64,000 nucleotides of DNA, from assembly GCF_013299165.1 (NCBI RefSeq), contig NZ_JAAFKD010000033.1:1-64000 (forward strand), written 5' to 3'. The stretch comes from Microcoleus sp. bin38.metabat.b11b12b14.051 (GTDB lineage: Bacteria; Cyanobacteriota; Cyanobacteriia; Cyanobacteriales; Microcoleaceae). Positions 9,903-18,290 of the stretch are shown here, in pieces (position 1 is the first letter of the stretch; each line of letters opens with the position of its first letter). A program made the translations under genes and the position numbers. The notes under the pieces were generated by a model. It saw only the letters and a program-made list of their open reading frames with translations, was not told the origin of the DNA and searched no databases.

Positions 9903-10127
9903 TTATTCAAAGTCGATCGGCCACAATTCTGCAACCGGAACTTCCCAACCGGGTAAAAGTTCTGGAATTGAAATCATGTCGCCGTCTGTCAATACAATTG
10001 GCTCGGCTGTCGGACTGTAAACTAGACCTCTTGCCAAAATAGTTAGGAACGGGCCCCAGAGCCCGTTCCTAAATTTGATTAAAAAGACTTTTGCAAGAGA
10101 TATATGATGACTGTGCTTTTTTAACAA
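9903..10127 (-). pseudogene. remnant of a Uma2-family endonuclease gene
   Basis: The minus-strand frame encodes 74 residues whose second half, from about residue 33 (RGLVYSPTAEPIVLTDGD then PELLPGWEVPVAELWP), resembles the C-terminal tail of cyanobacterial Uma2-family PD-(D/E)XK proteins. The catalytic region is missing. The first half is low-complexity and includes translation of a perfect 11-bp-arm inverted repeat at 10044-10071 (arms TAGGAACGGGC / GCCCGTTCCTA), which probably disrupted the gene. I infer a decayed gene between ndhF4 and ndhD4. Confidence 0.6.
10044..10071. repeat. perfect inverted repeat, hairpin
   Basis: Arms TAGGAACGGGC and GCCCGTTCCTA flank a 6-base loop. It lies inside the Uma2 remnant between ndhF4 and ndhD4. 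In RNA it would form a strong stem within the ndhF4-ndhD4 message; there is no U-run directly after it. Confidence 0.8.
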
Positions 10128-10218
10128 TAAAATCAGCCGATCGCTTTTTTATTCAGTTGGTTTGCGTTAATCTTAAATATAGTTCTGAAAGCTGTGTAAC
10201 AAGGGAAAATTTTAATTG

Positions 10219-11733
10219 ATGCTCAGTGCTTTAATTTGGATACCAATGTTTGCCGCCGCTTTGATTGGGTTTTGGCCCAGTGCGGTAAGTTCTAAAATAG
10301 TTCGGAATTTCGCGATCGCCATTGCGAGTGTAACTTTTATTTTATCGGTGATTGTGGCAGCTCAGTTTGATGCCAGTACCAGTCAGTTACAGTTTTCGGA
10401 ATTTATTCCTTGGATCGATGATTTGGGATTTAATTACAATCTCGGCGTTGATGGTTTGTCTCTGCCTTTGGTAATTTTAAATACCCTACTGACAGGAGTA
10501 GCGATTTACGCTACGGATGAGGCAATCCGCAGACCTCGACTTTATTATTCTTTGATGCTGTTAATTACTGGCGGCGTCACAGGAGCTTTCTTATCTCAAA
10601 ATTTGCTGCTATTTTTCCTCTTTTTCGAGGTAGAACTAATTCCGCTTTACCTGTTGATTGCAATTTGGGGAGGCGAGCGCCGGGGCTATGCTGCTACTAA
10701 GTTTTTAATCTATACTGCATTTTCAGGAATTGTTTTACTGGCTACTTTCTTGGGAGTAGTTTGGGTGAGCGGTGCTTCTAGTTTTGATATGGTTGGTGCT
10801 GCTGGTGAATCGCATTTACAAGGAGGCTCGCCATTACCTTTGGTAAGACAAATTGTGTTGCTGGCTGGGATATTGCTGGCCTTTGGTATCAAAATTCCAT
10901 TAGTGCCTTTTCATACTTGGCTGCCGGATGCTCACGTAGAAGCTTCGACTCCGGTTTCGGTGCTGCTGGCGGGGGTGCTGTTGAAGCTGGGAACTTACGG
11001 GATGCTGCGCTTTGGTTTAGGTTTATTTCCCGATGCGTGGGCGGTGGCTGCGCCTTGGTTGGCGAGTTGGGCGGTGGTAAGCGTGCTTTATGGGGCTAGT
11101 TGCGCGATCGCCCAAAAAGACATGAAAAAAATTGTAGCTTACAGTTCGATCGCTCACATGGGCTACATTTTGCTAGCTAGCGCCGCAGCAACTCCAATCA
11201 GTATGATGGGAACTGTGTTGCAAATGGTTAGCCACGGTTTAATCTCAGGGCTACTATTTTTGAGTGTCGGTATTGTCTACAAAAAATCCGGCAGCCGCAA
11301 CATAGATGTGCTCAAAGGTTTATTCAATCCCGATCGCGGTTTGCCAGTAATTGGCAGTTTAATGATCGTCGGCGTAATGGCGAGTGCCGGCATTCCAGGG
11401 TTGTCCGGATTTATTGCTGAATTCTTGATATTTAGGGGCAGTTTGCCAGTGTTTCCCGTGCAAACTTTGCTTTGCATGATTGGGACTGGTTTAACTTCAA
11501 TCTACTTTTTAATTATGGTCAACCGCGCCTTTTTCGGCCGCCTTTCCGATTTGGTGGTGAATTTGCCACAAGTCCGCTGGGGCGATCGCATTCCTTCGCT
11601 AGTTTTAGCAGTAATCATCGCCGTCATGGGAGTGCAGCCCGCTGTTTTAGTGGCTTTGAGCGAAAAAACTGCGATCGGTTTAGTATCGGCTGTGCCGCCG
11701 CAAGTTCAACAACTTGCTCAAAACTTAGAGTAA
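10219..11733 (+). CDS. ndhD4: NdhD4, NDH-1 subunit 4 of a CO2-uptake complex
   Basis: A 504-residue polytopic membrane protein of the NuoM/NdhD antiporter-like family, about 14 helices. The signature LVPFHTWLPDAHVEASTPVS at about 228-247 and DMKKIVAYSSIAHMGY at about 302-317 are intact. The frame can also begin at a TTG one codon earlier (10216); the ATG is preferred by protein alignment memory, although AAGGGA is a little better spaced to the TTG. It is the second gene of ndhF4-ndhD4-cupB, and its product pairs with NdhF4 to carry CupB on the cytoplasmic face of the NDH-1 membrane arm. Confidence 0.9.
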   Translation: MLSALIWIPMFAAALIGFWPSAVSSKIVRNFAIAIASVTFILSVIVAAQFDASTSQLQFSEFIPWIDDLGFNYNLGVDGLSLPLVILNTLLTGVAIYATDEAIRRPRLYYSLMLLITGGVTGAFLSQNLLLFFLFFEVELIPLYLLIAIWGGERRGYAATKFLIYTAFSGIVLLATFLGVVWVSGASSFDMVGAAGESHLQGGSPLPLVRQIVLLAGILLAFGIKIPLVPFHTWLPDAHVEASTPVSVLLAGVLLKLGTYGMLRFGLGLFPDAWAVAAPWLASWAVVSVLYGASCAIAQKDMKKIVAYSSIAHMGYILLASAAATPISMMGTVLQMVSHGLISGLLFLSVGIVYKKSGSRNIDVLKGLFNPDRGLPVIGSLMIVGVMASAGIPGLSGFIAEFLIFRGSLPVFPVQTLLCMIGTGLTSIYFLIMVNRAFFGRLSDLVVNLPQVRWGDRIPSLVLAVIIAVMGVQPAVLVALSEKTAIGLVSAVPPQVQQLAQNLE

Positions 11734-11744
11734 TATCTTCCAGA

Positions 11745-11805
11745 GGTTTGTAGTGAGGACTTTAGTCCTGATCAACTTCTGAGGACTAAAGTCCTTACTA
11801 CAAAC
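11745..11805. repeat. solo palindromic element of the GTAGTGAGGACT family
   Basis: Arms GGTTTGTAGTGAGGACTTTA and its near complement around a short loop. It sits between ndhD4 and cupB. Other solo copies are at 13441-13499, 13600-13658 and 23986-24045, and a large array of half-units is at 39583-40357. Confidence 0.85.
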
Positions 11806-11867
11806 ATTGCTCATAATTCAGATTTTTTTGGCAATAAACATAGTTATTCAATTAAGGTTCACATCAC

Positions 11868-13034
11868 ATGACAAGTACCGTATTAAAACCGTCTTCCCAC
11901 CCTCTGTCCGCCTACATTGACATCTTAGAATCAGGCAAAGCTTTGCTGCCAGAATCTACCGAAAATGTAGTAGAAGTGGTCGGAGTCCTCAAAAGTTATG
12001 CTATAGTTCTCGATGCCTATTCCCGCAATCTCAACTACATCGCTGAAGAACAATTTTTAGTGCTTTTCCCATTTTTCAAATATTTTAATGGAGAAGTGAC
12101 TGCGCCAAAATTAATGCGCTATTTGTGGCACGATCGCATTAATTTTGAGTATGCTGAGTATTGCATGAGAACCATGCTTTGGCACGGCGGCGGCGGTTTG
12201 GATAGTTATGTGGATTCTCCCGAATTTAGCAGTTTAGCCGAAAAGGCGATCGCAGCTAAACTAAAAGGCAACTTTTTGATGCAGGGACTCCACAAAGCAT
12301 TCCCGGAGTTTTTGCCAGAACAAGTGCGGATGTTGGCTTACTACACGGGTTTAGGTCAATTTTGGCGAATAATGAGCGATTTGTTTATCGATTTGTCCGA
12401 TCGCTACGAAGCCGGTACAATTAAGTCGATCGCAGAGATAGTAGATTTTGTCTTAGCCGGTTTAGTAAGCGCCGCCGCTTTACCAATCACCTACAGCGTC
12501 AAGATTCGGGGTGAAGTTTACGATATCCTGCCCGCATCGGCCAACTTGACATTTTTACCAGATGTAGCAGTACCTTATGTAGAAGCAGTTTTCTTTCGAG
12601 GAACAGCTTTTTTTGGCACAGTTTCCTACAACGCCCAAGCCCATCAAATCCCAGAAGAACAAAAAGAATTTAGCTACGGGGCTTTGTTTGCAGATCCTTT
12701 ACCCATCGGAGGTGCAGGGATTCCGCCCACTCAATTAATGCAAGATATGCGGCATTTTCTACCCGATTATTTGCACGAAGTTTACCGCACTAGCTGTCGC
12801 GGCGAAGATGATTTGCGGGTGCAAATTTGCCAGAGTTTTCAGAAGTCAATGTTTTGCGTAACGACAGCGACTATTTTCGGTTTAGCACCTCATCCCATGA
12901 ATACCTCCGATCCTGAGGAAAAAAAGGCTAATCGAGCTTATTTGGAAGGTTGGATGGATCGATTTGGCACTTCTCGCTTAGATTGGGCAAATCAGCCAAC
13001 TATCAGGGCTTGTCAGCTTTTCCCTGAACGTTAG
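11868..13034 (+). CDS. cupB: CupB, CO2 hydration protein
   Basis: A 388-residue protein of the CO2-hydration (ChpX/ChpY, Cup) family. It has no membrane segments. Conserved segments include LWHDRINFEYAEYC at about 86-99 and MRTMLWHGGGGLDSY at about 100-114, rich in His, Arg and Glu suited to zinc and CO2/bicarbonate chemistry. CupB (ChpX) docks on the distal NdhF4/NdhD4 arm of NDH-1 and converts CO2 to bicarbonate using electron flow, so the bicarbonate pool can feed the carboxysomes encoded next door. Length fits CupB better than the longer CupA. It is the third gene of the operon, 134 bp after ndhD4 with a palindromic repeat in between. Confidence 0.9.
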   Translation: MTSTVLKPSSHPLSAYIDILESGKALLPESTENVVEVVGVLKSYAIVLDAYSRNLNYIAEEQFLVLFPFFKYFNGEVTAPKLMRYLWHDRINFEYAEYCMRTMLWHGGGGLDSYVDSPEFSSLAEKAIAAKLKGNFLMQGLHKAFPEFLPEQVRMLAYYTGLGQFWRIMSDLFIDLSDRYEAGTIKSIAEIVDFVLAGLVSAAALPITYSVKIRGEVYDILPASANLTFLPDVAVPYVEAVFFRGTAFFGTVSYNAQAHQIPEEQKEFSYGALFADPLPIGGAGIPPTQLMQDMRHFLPDYLHEVYRTSCRGEDDLRVQICQSFQKSMFCVTTATIFGLAPHPMNTSDPEEKKANRAYLEGWMDRFGTSRLDWANQPTIRACQLFPER

Positions 13035-13702
13035 TCAGTTGACAGTTGACAGTTGACAGTTGATAGTTGACAGTCATTGGAAGCAATTACCAAACTATTC
13101 GTAGGGTGTGTCGCTACTGAAAATCTCTAAATTTAATCGACAATCTCATAGCGACGCACCTTACACATGAGGTGGGCAAAAAAAACTCCGTTGACAGTTG
13201 ACAGTTGACTCCGAAAGCAGTAGTCATTGGAAACAATTACCAATTACCAATTACCAAAGTATTCGTAGGGTGTGTCGCTACTAAAAATCCCTAAATTTAA
13301 TCAACAATCTCATAGCGACGCACCTTACACATCGGGCGGGTAAAACAACCTCCGTTTCATTCCGCTTAATAATTATTTTATTGCACGAATTTTTATAAAT
13401 CATATAATATGCCATCCGGTCAATTACTCGCAATACAAAAGGTTCGTAGTGAGGACTTTAGTCCGCATCCAAGAAGGACTGAAGTCCTCACTACAAACCA
13501 ATCTTAGTATAATCATTCGACCGGACATGATATAAAACGTAATTTATCCTACTGCAAATTCAGTTAAATGTCGCAGGTTAGGAGGGTCAAAAGCCAAAAG
13601 GTTCGTAGTGAGGACTTTAGTCCGCATCCAAGAAGGACTGAAGTCCTCACTACAAACCAATCTTAGTAAAATCATTCGACCGGACATGATATAAAATATA
13701 AT
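13035..13702. repeat. repeat-rich intergenic region
   Basis: This region contains TTGACAG tandem heptamers (13033-13070), two copies of a GTAGGGTGTGTCGC...GCGACGCACCTTACAC palindrome (13101-13166 and 13265-13330), and two solo GTAGTGAGGACT palindromes (13441-13499 and 13600-13658). The segment starting 13441 and that starting 13600 are a 159-bp tandem duplication that includes the 3' end of xisI. Confidence 0.85.
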
Positions 13703-13760
13703 TTATCCTACTGCAAATTCAGTTAAATGTCGCAGGTTAGGAGGGTCAAAAGCCAGTATA
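13441..13760. repeat. 159-bp tandem duplication including the xisI 3' end
   Basis: The block beginning GGTTCGTAGTGAGG recurs after 159 bp. Copy 1 ends in a second, gene-less copy of the last 57 bp or so of xisI (about 13543-13598); the true gene end is at 13703-13760. The copies differ by only a few bases, implying a recent event. Confidence 0.85.
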
Positions 13761-14035
13761 ATATCTTGTTTAGGAACTCCCAATTCAACAAGTTCATTGG
13801 CAATACCGACTTCAGTGCCATCCTGCTGAATCCAGATTTTATCATCTATAATATCCAAGTGCAAAACAGGGCCATAAATCCGATGCTGATTGCGCCAGCC
13901 CACATACAGCAATTGATAATGATCGCGATCGGTATCAAAGATAGTTTGAGCTTGAATGCGCTCATCCCAAACCAGACTGGCGTGTTGGGAGAGCAGATTT
14001 TGGATGTGCTGCCGGTAAATGTCTACATTTGCCAT
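13703..14035 (-). CDS. xisI: XisI-family protein
   Basis: A 110-residue protein of the XisI family (fdxN-element excision controlling factor I). It starts MANVDIYRQHIQNLLSQHA and carries YVGWRNQHRIYGPVLHLDI and IWIQQDGTE, all typical. In Nostoc, XisH and XisI are needed for excision of the fdxN element during heterocyst development, but the family is widespread in cyanobacteria with no element or heterocysts. Its start overlaps the end of xisH by 13 bp, indicating translational coupling. No recombinase or excision element is visible in this window, so a role in excision here is doubtful. Confidence 0.92.
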   Translation of the reverse strand: MANVDIYRQHIQNLLSQHASLVWDERIQAQTIFDTDRDHYQLLYVGWRNQHRIYGPVLHLDIIDDKIWIQQDGTEVGIANELVELGVPKQDIILAFDPPNLRHLTEFAVG

Positions 14036-14439
14036 TGTGCGATCGCCTCCTGCTCTGTATTATAAATAATCAAATGGATTTGATTTTGTTGAACCAAAGA
14101 CCGGATAAACCCCGTTGTAAAAAAACTATCGTAGACGTTATTGGGTACTGCTAGGTATAAAATTCGGTCAACTTCCTGTATTTCTAAAGCCGCTCGATAA
14201 CTAATAAATTGTCCTAAAGCTGTATAAAATTGAGAGATTTTGGATGGCCCAATAAAGCTTTTGATTTCAACGGCAATTTTCTGTCCGTCTTTTTGGGCTG
14301 CCAGCACTTTTTCGGCACCCAAATCGATGTAAAGTTCTAAAGATCCTGCTTGTAAGTTGTATGGATCGTGAGTAATCTGCCATCCGTCTTTCTGGAGAGC
14401 GGTTTTAACAACTTCGTGAAAGATATCTTTAGCAGGCAC
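14023..14439 (-). CDS. xisH: XisH-family protein
   Basis: A 138-residue protein of the XisH family. It begins MPAKDIFHEVVKTALQKDGW and has a restriction-endonuclease-like core: an acidic residue in SLELYIDLGAEK, then KIAVEIKSFIG (E-x-K), consistent with the PD-(D/E)XK fold proposed for XisH. Its partner xisI overlaps it on the same strand. In Nostoc the pair acts in DNA excision; in most other cyanobacteria the function is unknown. Pairing of a nuclease-fold protein with a small partner would also suit a DNA-modifying or defence role, but that is inference. Confidence 0.92.
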   Translation of the reverse strand: MPAKDIFHEVVKTALQKDGWQITHDPYNLQAGSLELYIDLGAEKVLAAQKDGQKIAVEIKSFIGPSKISQFYTALGQFISYRAALEIQEVDRILYLAVPNNVYDSFFTTGFIRSLVQQNQIHLIIYNTEQEAIAQWQM

Positions 14440-14630
14440 GGCTTTACTGACTCGCTGTGTTGAATATTTGGATAGTTGTATTTTAACCCAGATTCCGCAA
14501 CCAGATGACAGTTGGAGTTCGGAATCAGGGTTTTAGGGTGTGCGACAGTGAGAAACCTTTGACTTCTGACTTGTGACTGTAGAATGTCACGCACCGTTTA
14601 CCAATTCCCAATTACCAATTACCAAAGTAT

Positions 14631-15350
14631 CTAAATTCGGACTAGAAGACTCACGCCGTGAGAATCTGTTCCGCAAGTTCCCAACAAACCATAGGTTTGG
14701 GCTAAATCTTTGACTAAAGCAGTTTGTTTCGGACTTGGTTTCCAAGGATTAGGATTAGTGTAAGCATAGTAAATTTCTACGCCGTCAATGCCAAGACGGG
14801 CTGCTTCTGGGATGAGTTGATCTGCGATCGATCGATACCGACAAGGATGTGCTAAAACCGCTAAACCTCCTGCTTCCTGAATCGCTTCAATTACCCTGGC
14901 TGCGGAATAAAAAGCCTGACCTTCAGTAGCTTTACCTCGCAAGTAAGGTGTGAGACTGGGATGTTGCGGATCGAAGGCATAAGCGAGAATGTGTACGTCG
15001 TTGTTGAGCAATTCGGCATTAATTTCAGCACCCGTCCAAAGACTCGGTGCTGTGCTAATCCTGTCGGGATTGTTTAATTTCCAATTATCCAGCCAAATTT
15101 GAGCTTGAGCGTAGCCTTTGGCGGTGTGGTGGTCAGTGATAGCTAAGCCTTTCAAACCACCTGCTATGGCTAGTTCCATCAACTTCTCTGGCTGCAATCG
15201 CCCGTCCGAGTAGACTGTGTGCATATGGAAGTTATAGGAACCCGGACAGCTATCGGCATCAATTGTCTGCAAGACTTGTTTGAGTCCCGAGATATTCTGG
15301 GCTTCTGGTTTGAGGCTAGAACTTGTTGAGGCAGCGAGATTGACCGTCAT
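14631..15350 (-). CDS. PHP-domain metal-dependent phosphoesterase
   Basis: A 239-residue protein with a PHP (polymerase and histidinol phosphatase) domain. The metal ligands are visible: HMHTVYSDG at about 42-50, ITDHH at about 70-74, a Glu in GAEINAE, AHPCRY at about 166-171, and GTDSHG near 229-234. Proteins of this type (COG0613, YciV/TrpH-like) hydrolyse phosphoesters such as 3',5'-nucleoside bisphosphates or trim RNA 5' ends; the true substrate is unknown here. It is a free-standing gene, with a repeated block of TTACCAA-type heptamers just downstream. The family call is secure; the reaction is not. Confidence 0.85.
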   Translation of the reverse strand: MTVNLAASTSSSLKPEAQNISGLKQVLQTIDADSCPGSYNFHMHTVYSDGRLQPEKLMELAIAGGLKGLAITDHHTAKGYAQAQIWLDNWKLNNPDRISTAPSLWTGAEINAELLNNDVHILAYAFDPQHPSLTPYLRGKATEGQAFYSAARVIEAIQEAGGLAVLAHPCRYRSIADQLIPEAARLGIDGVEIYYAYTNPNPWKPSPKQTALVKDLAQTYGLLGTCGTDSHGVSLLVRI

Positions 15351-15441
15351 AAGCCTTATTATAAAAAAAACTAGCTTTGTTAACTATATCGAATTTTTTA
15401 TTTAAATGTTGAGGGCTGATACTCACAGGTACTCTAAAGCC

Positions 15442-17877
15442 TTAGTCGCACTTCAAGGCTGCGGGGGCGGTGGGAAATTCGATCGGCAAAAAGGTAACAC
15501 CAAATTGTTCTCTAGAACACGGAACAATGTGTGCCAATGCTTGAGGAGGGTTTTTCCGATTTCCAGTCATCGAGTCAAACTCAATTATACCGGTGGCTCC
15601 GTCAGCTTTAAAGCCAGGAGAGGCTAAGGTTTTTTGCATTCCTTCCCGGCTAGGTTCTGGCTGCATTTCTATGGCTTTAATTAGCGTTTTTGCAGCATCG
15701 TAGGTTAAAGCCGATCCAGTGTTGATCGGGCCTCCCCACATTTTTTCAGCATTGACTGGAAACTTTCGATCGAAACTGATTGACGGATGCCAAGACACGG
15801 ATACGGCGAGTTTTTCAACAGACTTTAGCTGTTTTACTGCTTGTAAAGTTCTCGGATCGTGCAGAGTCGAAGGGCCGACCATCCAATTGCGATCGTCGTT
15901 GATTTTAATCATATCGATCGCGTTTTCTAGAGAATTAGTGACTTGACCATCTGGAAAAACCGCTATGGCCGTTTTTCCTGCTTTCTCAACTTCTCTTATT
16001 GCTGCTTCTGCCTTAAAATCATTTTTAGATAAGTCATAATTACTAATTCTAGATGTCTCGCCTCCTTGAGCTTCAAATTGCTTTTTGAATTCTTCCCACA
16101 AAGAAGCACTGAAAGGACTGTTGGGATTGTAAAAAACTGCCGCTTTTTTCTCGCCGGCTTTAATTAGTTGATTTACTAAAGCTTGAGCTTCTCTGCTAGT
16201 TGTCGGAGCTGTCCGAAAGAAGGATTTTCGAGGTTGGCGCGTCAGTTCTTCTGTCGTGGCTCCTGGAGAAATAAGAACCAGTTTATTTTGATTGTAAATA
16301 TCTACTGTTTCTACAGTCATGTCACTGGTGTAGTGTCCAATGACTGCTAGAATTTTGGGCTGAGCTACCAGATAATTTGCCCTTTTAACTGCGTAGGATT
16401 TGATATTTGCGTCGTCAGCAATGATTACTTTGAGACCTTTGCCTTTTATCGATTTTGCTTCGAGCAAGCCTTGACCTGGAAAATCTCGCTCGCTGTTATT
16501 TGTTGAAAGGAGACCTAAATTAACTTCGGTTTGAGCTTGACCAATACCGCGCAGCAGTTCTTCGGCTAAACTTGCATTGACTATAGTTCCCGTCCCGTCC
16601 TGATTTCTGCGAATGGGAACAACAATTGCGATCGTATAATACTCTGCATCGATCGCCTCTAGCAGAGCATTGTTCATGTAAATTAAAGTTTCGGGGTCTT
16701 TGCGGTCTTCCCGCCAGGACTGTTTGAACTGTTTTAAAGCTTCGGGATAATTTTTGTCGGCAAATTCATTTATTCCCCTTTGTTTTGACCAAGGGGCGGA
16801 GGTTTGTACTAGGAGTTTTTCGCCATAACTTATACCATCTGCGGAGGGTGCTGGTGATGGTGAAATTAGGGAGGTTTCAGCCTGCGTTGGTTGGGTTGAA
16901 GTTATCGGGATTAGTGACAGAATTCTGGGGTTTAAAAGTAGGATATTCGATGCAGCAATTCCCACAGAACCTAACAACAGTCGGCGAAACCAAGGCTTGT
17001 TGCATGGCGGATCTTCGGGCTGTTCGATCGAGTCTAAATCGCGCAAAACATCAGCAACAGATTGGTAGCGGTTATTAAAGTGGTAGCGCACCATCCCAGT
17101 TAAAATATCTTTGAAACCGTCGCTAACTTTTACCGCCGGTCGATCGAACGTTGAGTAATGCCAAATGACATCGCCAGTAGGGGGATTTGAGGGGAGATAT
17201 TGGGGACTTGTCCCCGTGATAGCTTGAATGGCGGTAATTCCAAGCGCGTAAATATCATTGTAAGGTTGCGCTTCCAAGCGTGTATCGGATTGTTCGGCCG
17301 GCATATAACCGCTGGTGCCGATCGCCTCCGATGTGAATATTTTACCTGTAGAGTTAGCAGTAAACTTGCTAATTTCTTTGACTGCTCCAAAATCAATTAA
17401 AACAAGTTTTTTAGTTTTTTTGCGCCTGATTAAGTTAGCAGGTTTAATGTCGCGGTGCACGATATTTTCTTTGTGGACAATCTGTAATATTTCCAGAGCT
17501 TCCCGCAAAAAAGCAACGGTTTCTCTCTCCGTCCAATGCTGACTAGCAACGAGTTCTTGACTGAGCGGAAATCCTTTAATGTATTCTTGAACCAAGTAAA
17601 AATAGTCGTTTTCTTCAAAACAAGCGAATAATTTGGGAATGCAGGGGTGATTACCGAGACGGCGCAAAGTGCTAGCTTCCCTTTCAAATCGCCTCCTTGC
17701 CATCTCCAAAACGCGCGGATCTTTCGATTGGGGAAAAGGAATTTCTTTAACAACGCACACAGGATTTCCGGGCTTGCTGAGATCGTTAGCAATGTAGGTT
17801 ATCCCACACCCTCCGCATTCCAACTGATCGATAATTTGGTAGCTTTCGTGCAGGATATGCCCTAAGTTGACACACAT
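15442..17877 (-). CDS. transmembrane Ser/Thr kinase with periplasmic amino-acid-binding receptor domain
   Basis: An 811-residue protein. Residues about 13-285 are a Hanks-type Ser/Thr kinase: glycine loop CGGCGITYIA (21-30), Lys44 (VVKE), HRDIKPAN (141-148), DFG (162-164) and the PAEQ form of the APE motif. A hydrophobic segment at about 299-324 is the single membrane helix. A TPR-like helical linker follows (NEFADKNYPEALKQFKQSW). From about residue 420 to the end is a type-1 periplasmic-binding domain of the branched-chain amino acid ABC/ANF-receptor class (YTIAIVVPIRR, VIGHYTSDMT, FPDGQVTNS). The layout is a one-protein receptor: outside ligand sensing, inside phosphorylation. The ligand is unknown. 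A close paralogue lies 413 bp away on the same strand. Confidence 0.88.
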   Translation of the reverse strand: MCVNLGHILHESYQIIDQLECGGCGITYIANDLSKPGNPVCVVKEIPFPQSKDPRVLEMARRRFEREASTLRRLGNHPCIPKLFACFEENDYFYLVQEYIKGFPLSQELVASQHWTERETVAFLREALEILQIVHKENIVHRDIKPANLIRRKKTKKLVLIDFGAVKEISKFTANSTGKIFTSEAIGTSGYMPAEQSDTRLEAQPYNDIYALGITAIQAITGTSPQYLPSNPPTGDVIWHYSTFDRPAVKVSDGFKDILTGMVRYHFNNRYQSVADVLRDLDSIEQPEDPPCNKPWFRRLLLGSVGIAASNILLLNPRILSLIPITSTQPTQAETSLISPSPAPSADGISYGEKLLVQTSAPWSKQRGINEFADKNYPEALKQFKQSWREDRKDPETLIYMNNALLEAIDAEYYTIAIVVPIRRNQDGTGTIVNASLAEELLRGIGQAQTEVNLGLLSTNNSERDFPGQGLLEAKSIKGKGLKVIIADDANIKSYAVKRANYLVAQPKILAVIGHYTSDMTVETVDIYNQNKLVLISPGATTEELTRQPRKSFFRTAPTTSREAQALVNQLIKAGEKKAAVFYNPNSPFSASLWEEFKKQFEAQGGETSRISNYDLSKNDFKAEAAIREVEKAGKTAIAVFPDGQVTNSLENAIDMIKINDDRNWMVGPSTLHDPRTLQAVKQLKSVEKLAVSVSWHPSISFDRKFPVNAEKMWGGPINTGSALTYDAAKTLIKAIEMQPEPSREGMQKTLASPGFKADGATGIIEFDSMTGNRKNPPQALAHIVPCSREQFGVTFLPIEFPTAPAALKCD

Positions 17878-18290
17878 AGATTTTCCAACAGCTCTTGACA
17901 GGCTACGGTCTTTGATGTTGATTATACGCTTTTTCGATTCCAGATACAGCTTGGCAACATATCAAATGCGTCTGGGTGTATAGCCTTTCTCAAAAAGGTG
18001 AGGTACAGGTTCTGATTTGAGATTTGAGATTTGAGATTTGAGATTTGAGATTGGGGGATTGGGGGATTGAGGGATTGAGGGATTGAGGGATTAATTAGTC
18101 CGGTGCGTCATCTTTCTGAGAACTGCTATATATCTAAAATATTATAGCTTTCAGTAATTCTTCATTCCCTATTCTCCATGACTAATGACTAATGACTAAT
18201 GACTACTGACTAATGACTAATGACTAATGACTAATGACTAATGACTACTGACTAATGACTACTGACTACCGACTTCTGACTTCTGCTATA
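17878..18290. repeat. short tandem repeats between the two receptor kinases
   Basis: GATTTGA heptamers at about 18015-18053, GGGGATT/GAGGGATT units to about 18092, and TGACTAA/TGACTAC heptamers at about 18177-18275. No gene is seen. Confidence 0.85.

Larger units (their letters stand above)
9806..10215. other. ndhF4-ndhD4 spacer holding a gene remnant
   Basis: This gap of about 410 bp is long for two subunits of one complex. It begins with a fragment of a repeated motif (GAAGCCTTCCCGAAGGGTAC near 9840), contains a Uma2-type gene remnant on the minus strand (9903-10127), and ends with the ndhD4 ribosome site AAGGGA at about 10201-10206. Confidence 0.7.

Noticed and set aside
13703..14439. Evidence for an fdxN-type excisable element
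   Set aside because: No recombinase gene, interrupted gene or attachment-like direct repeat is present in the window.
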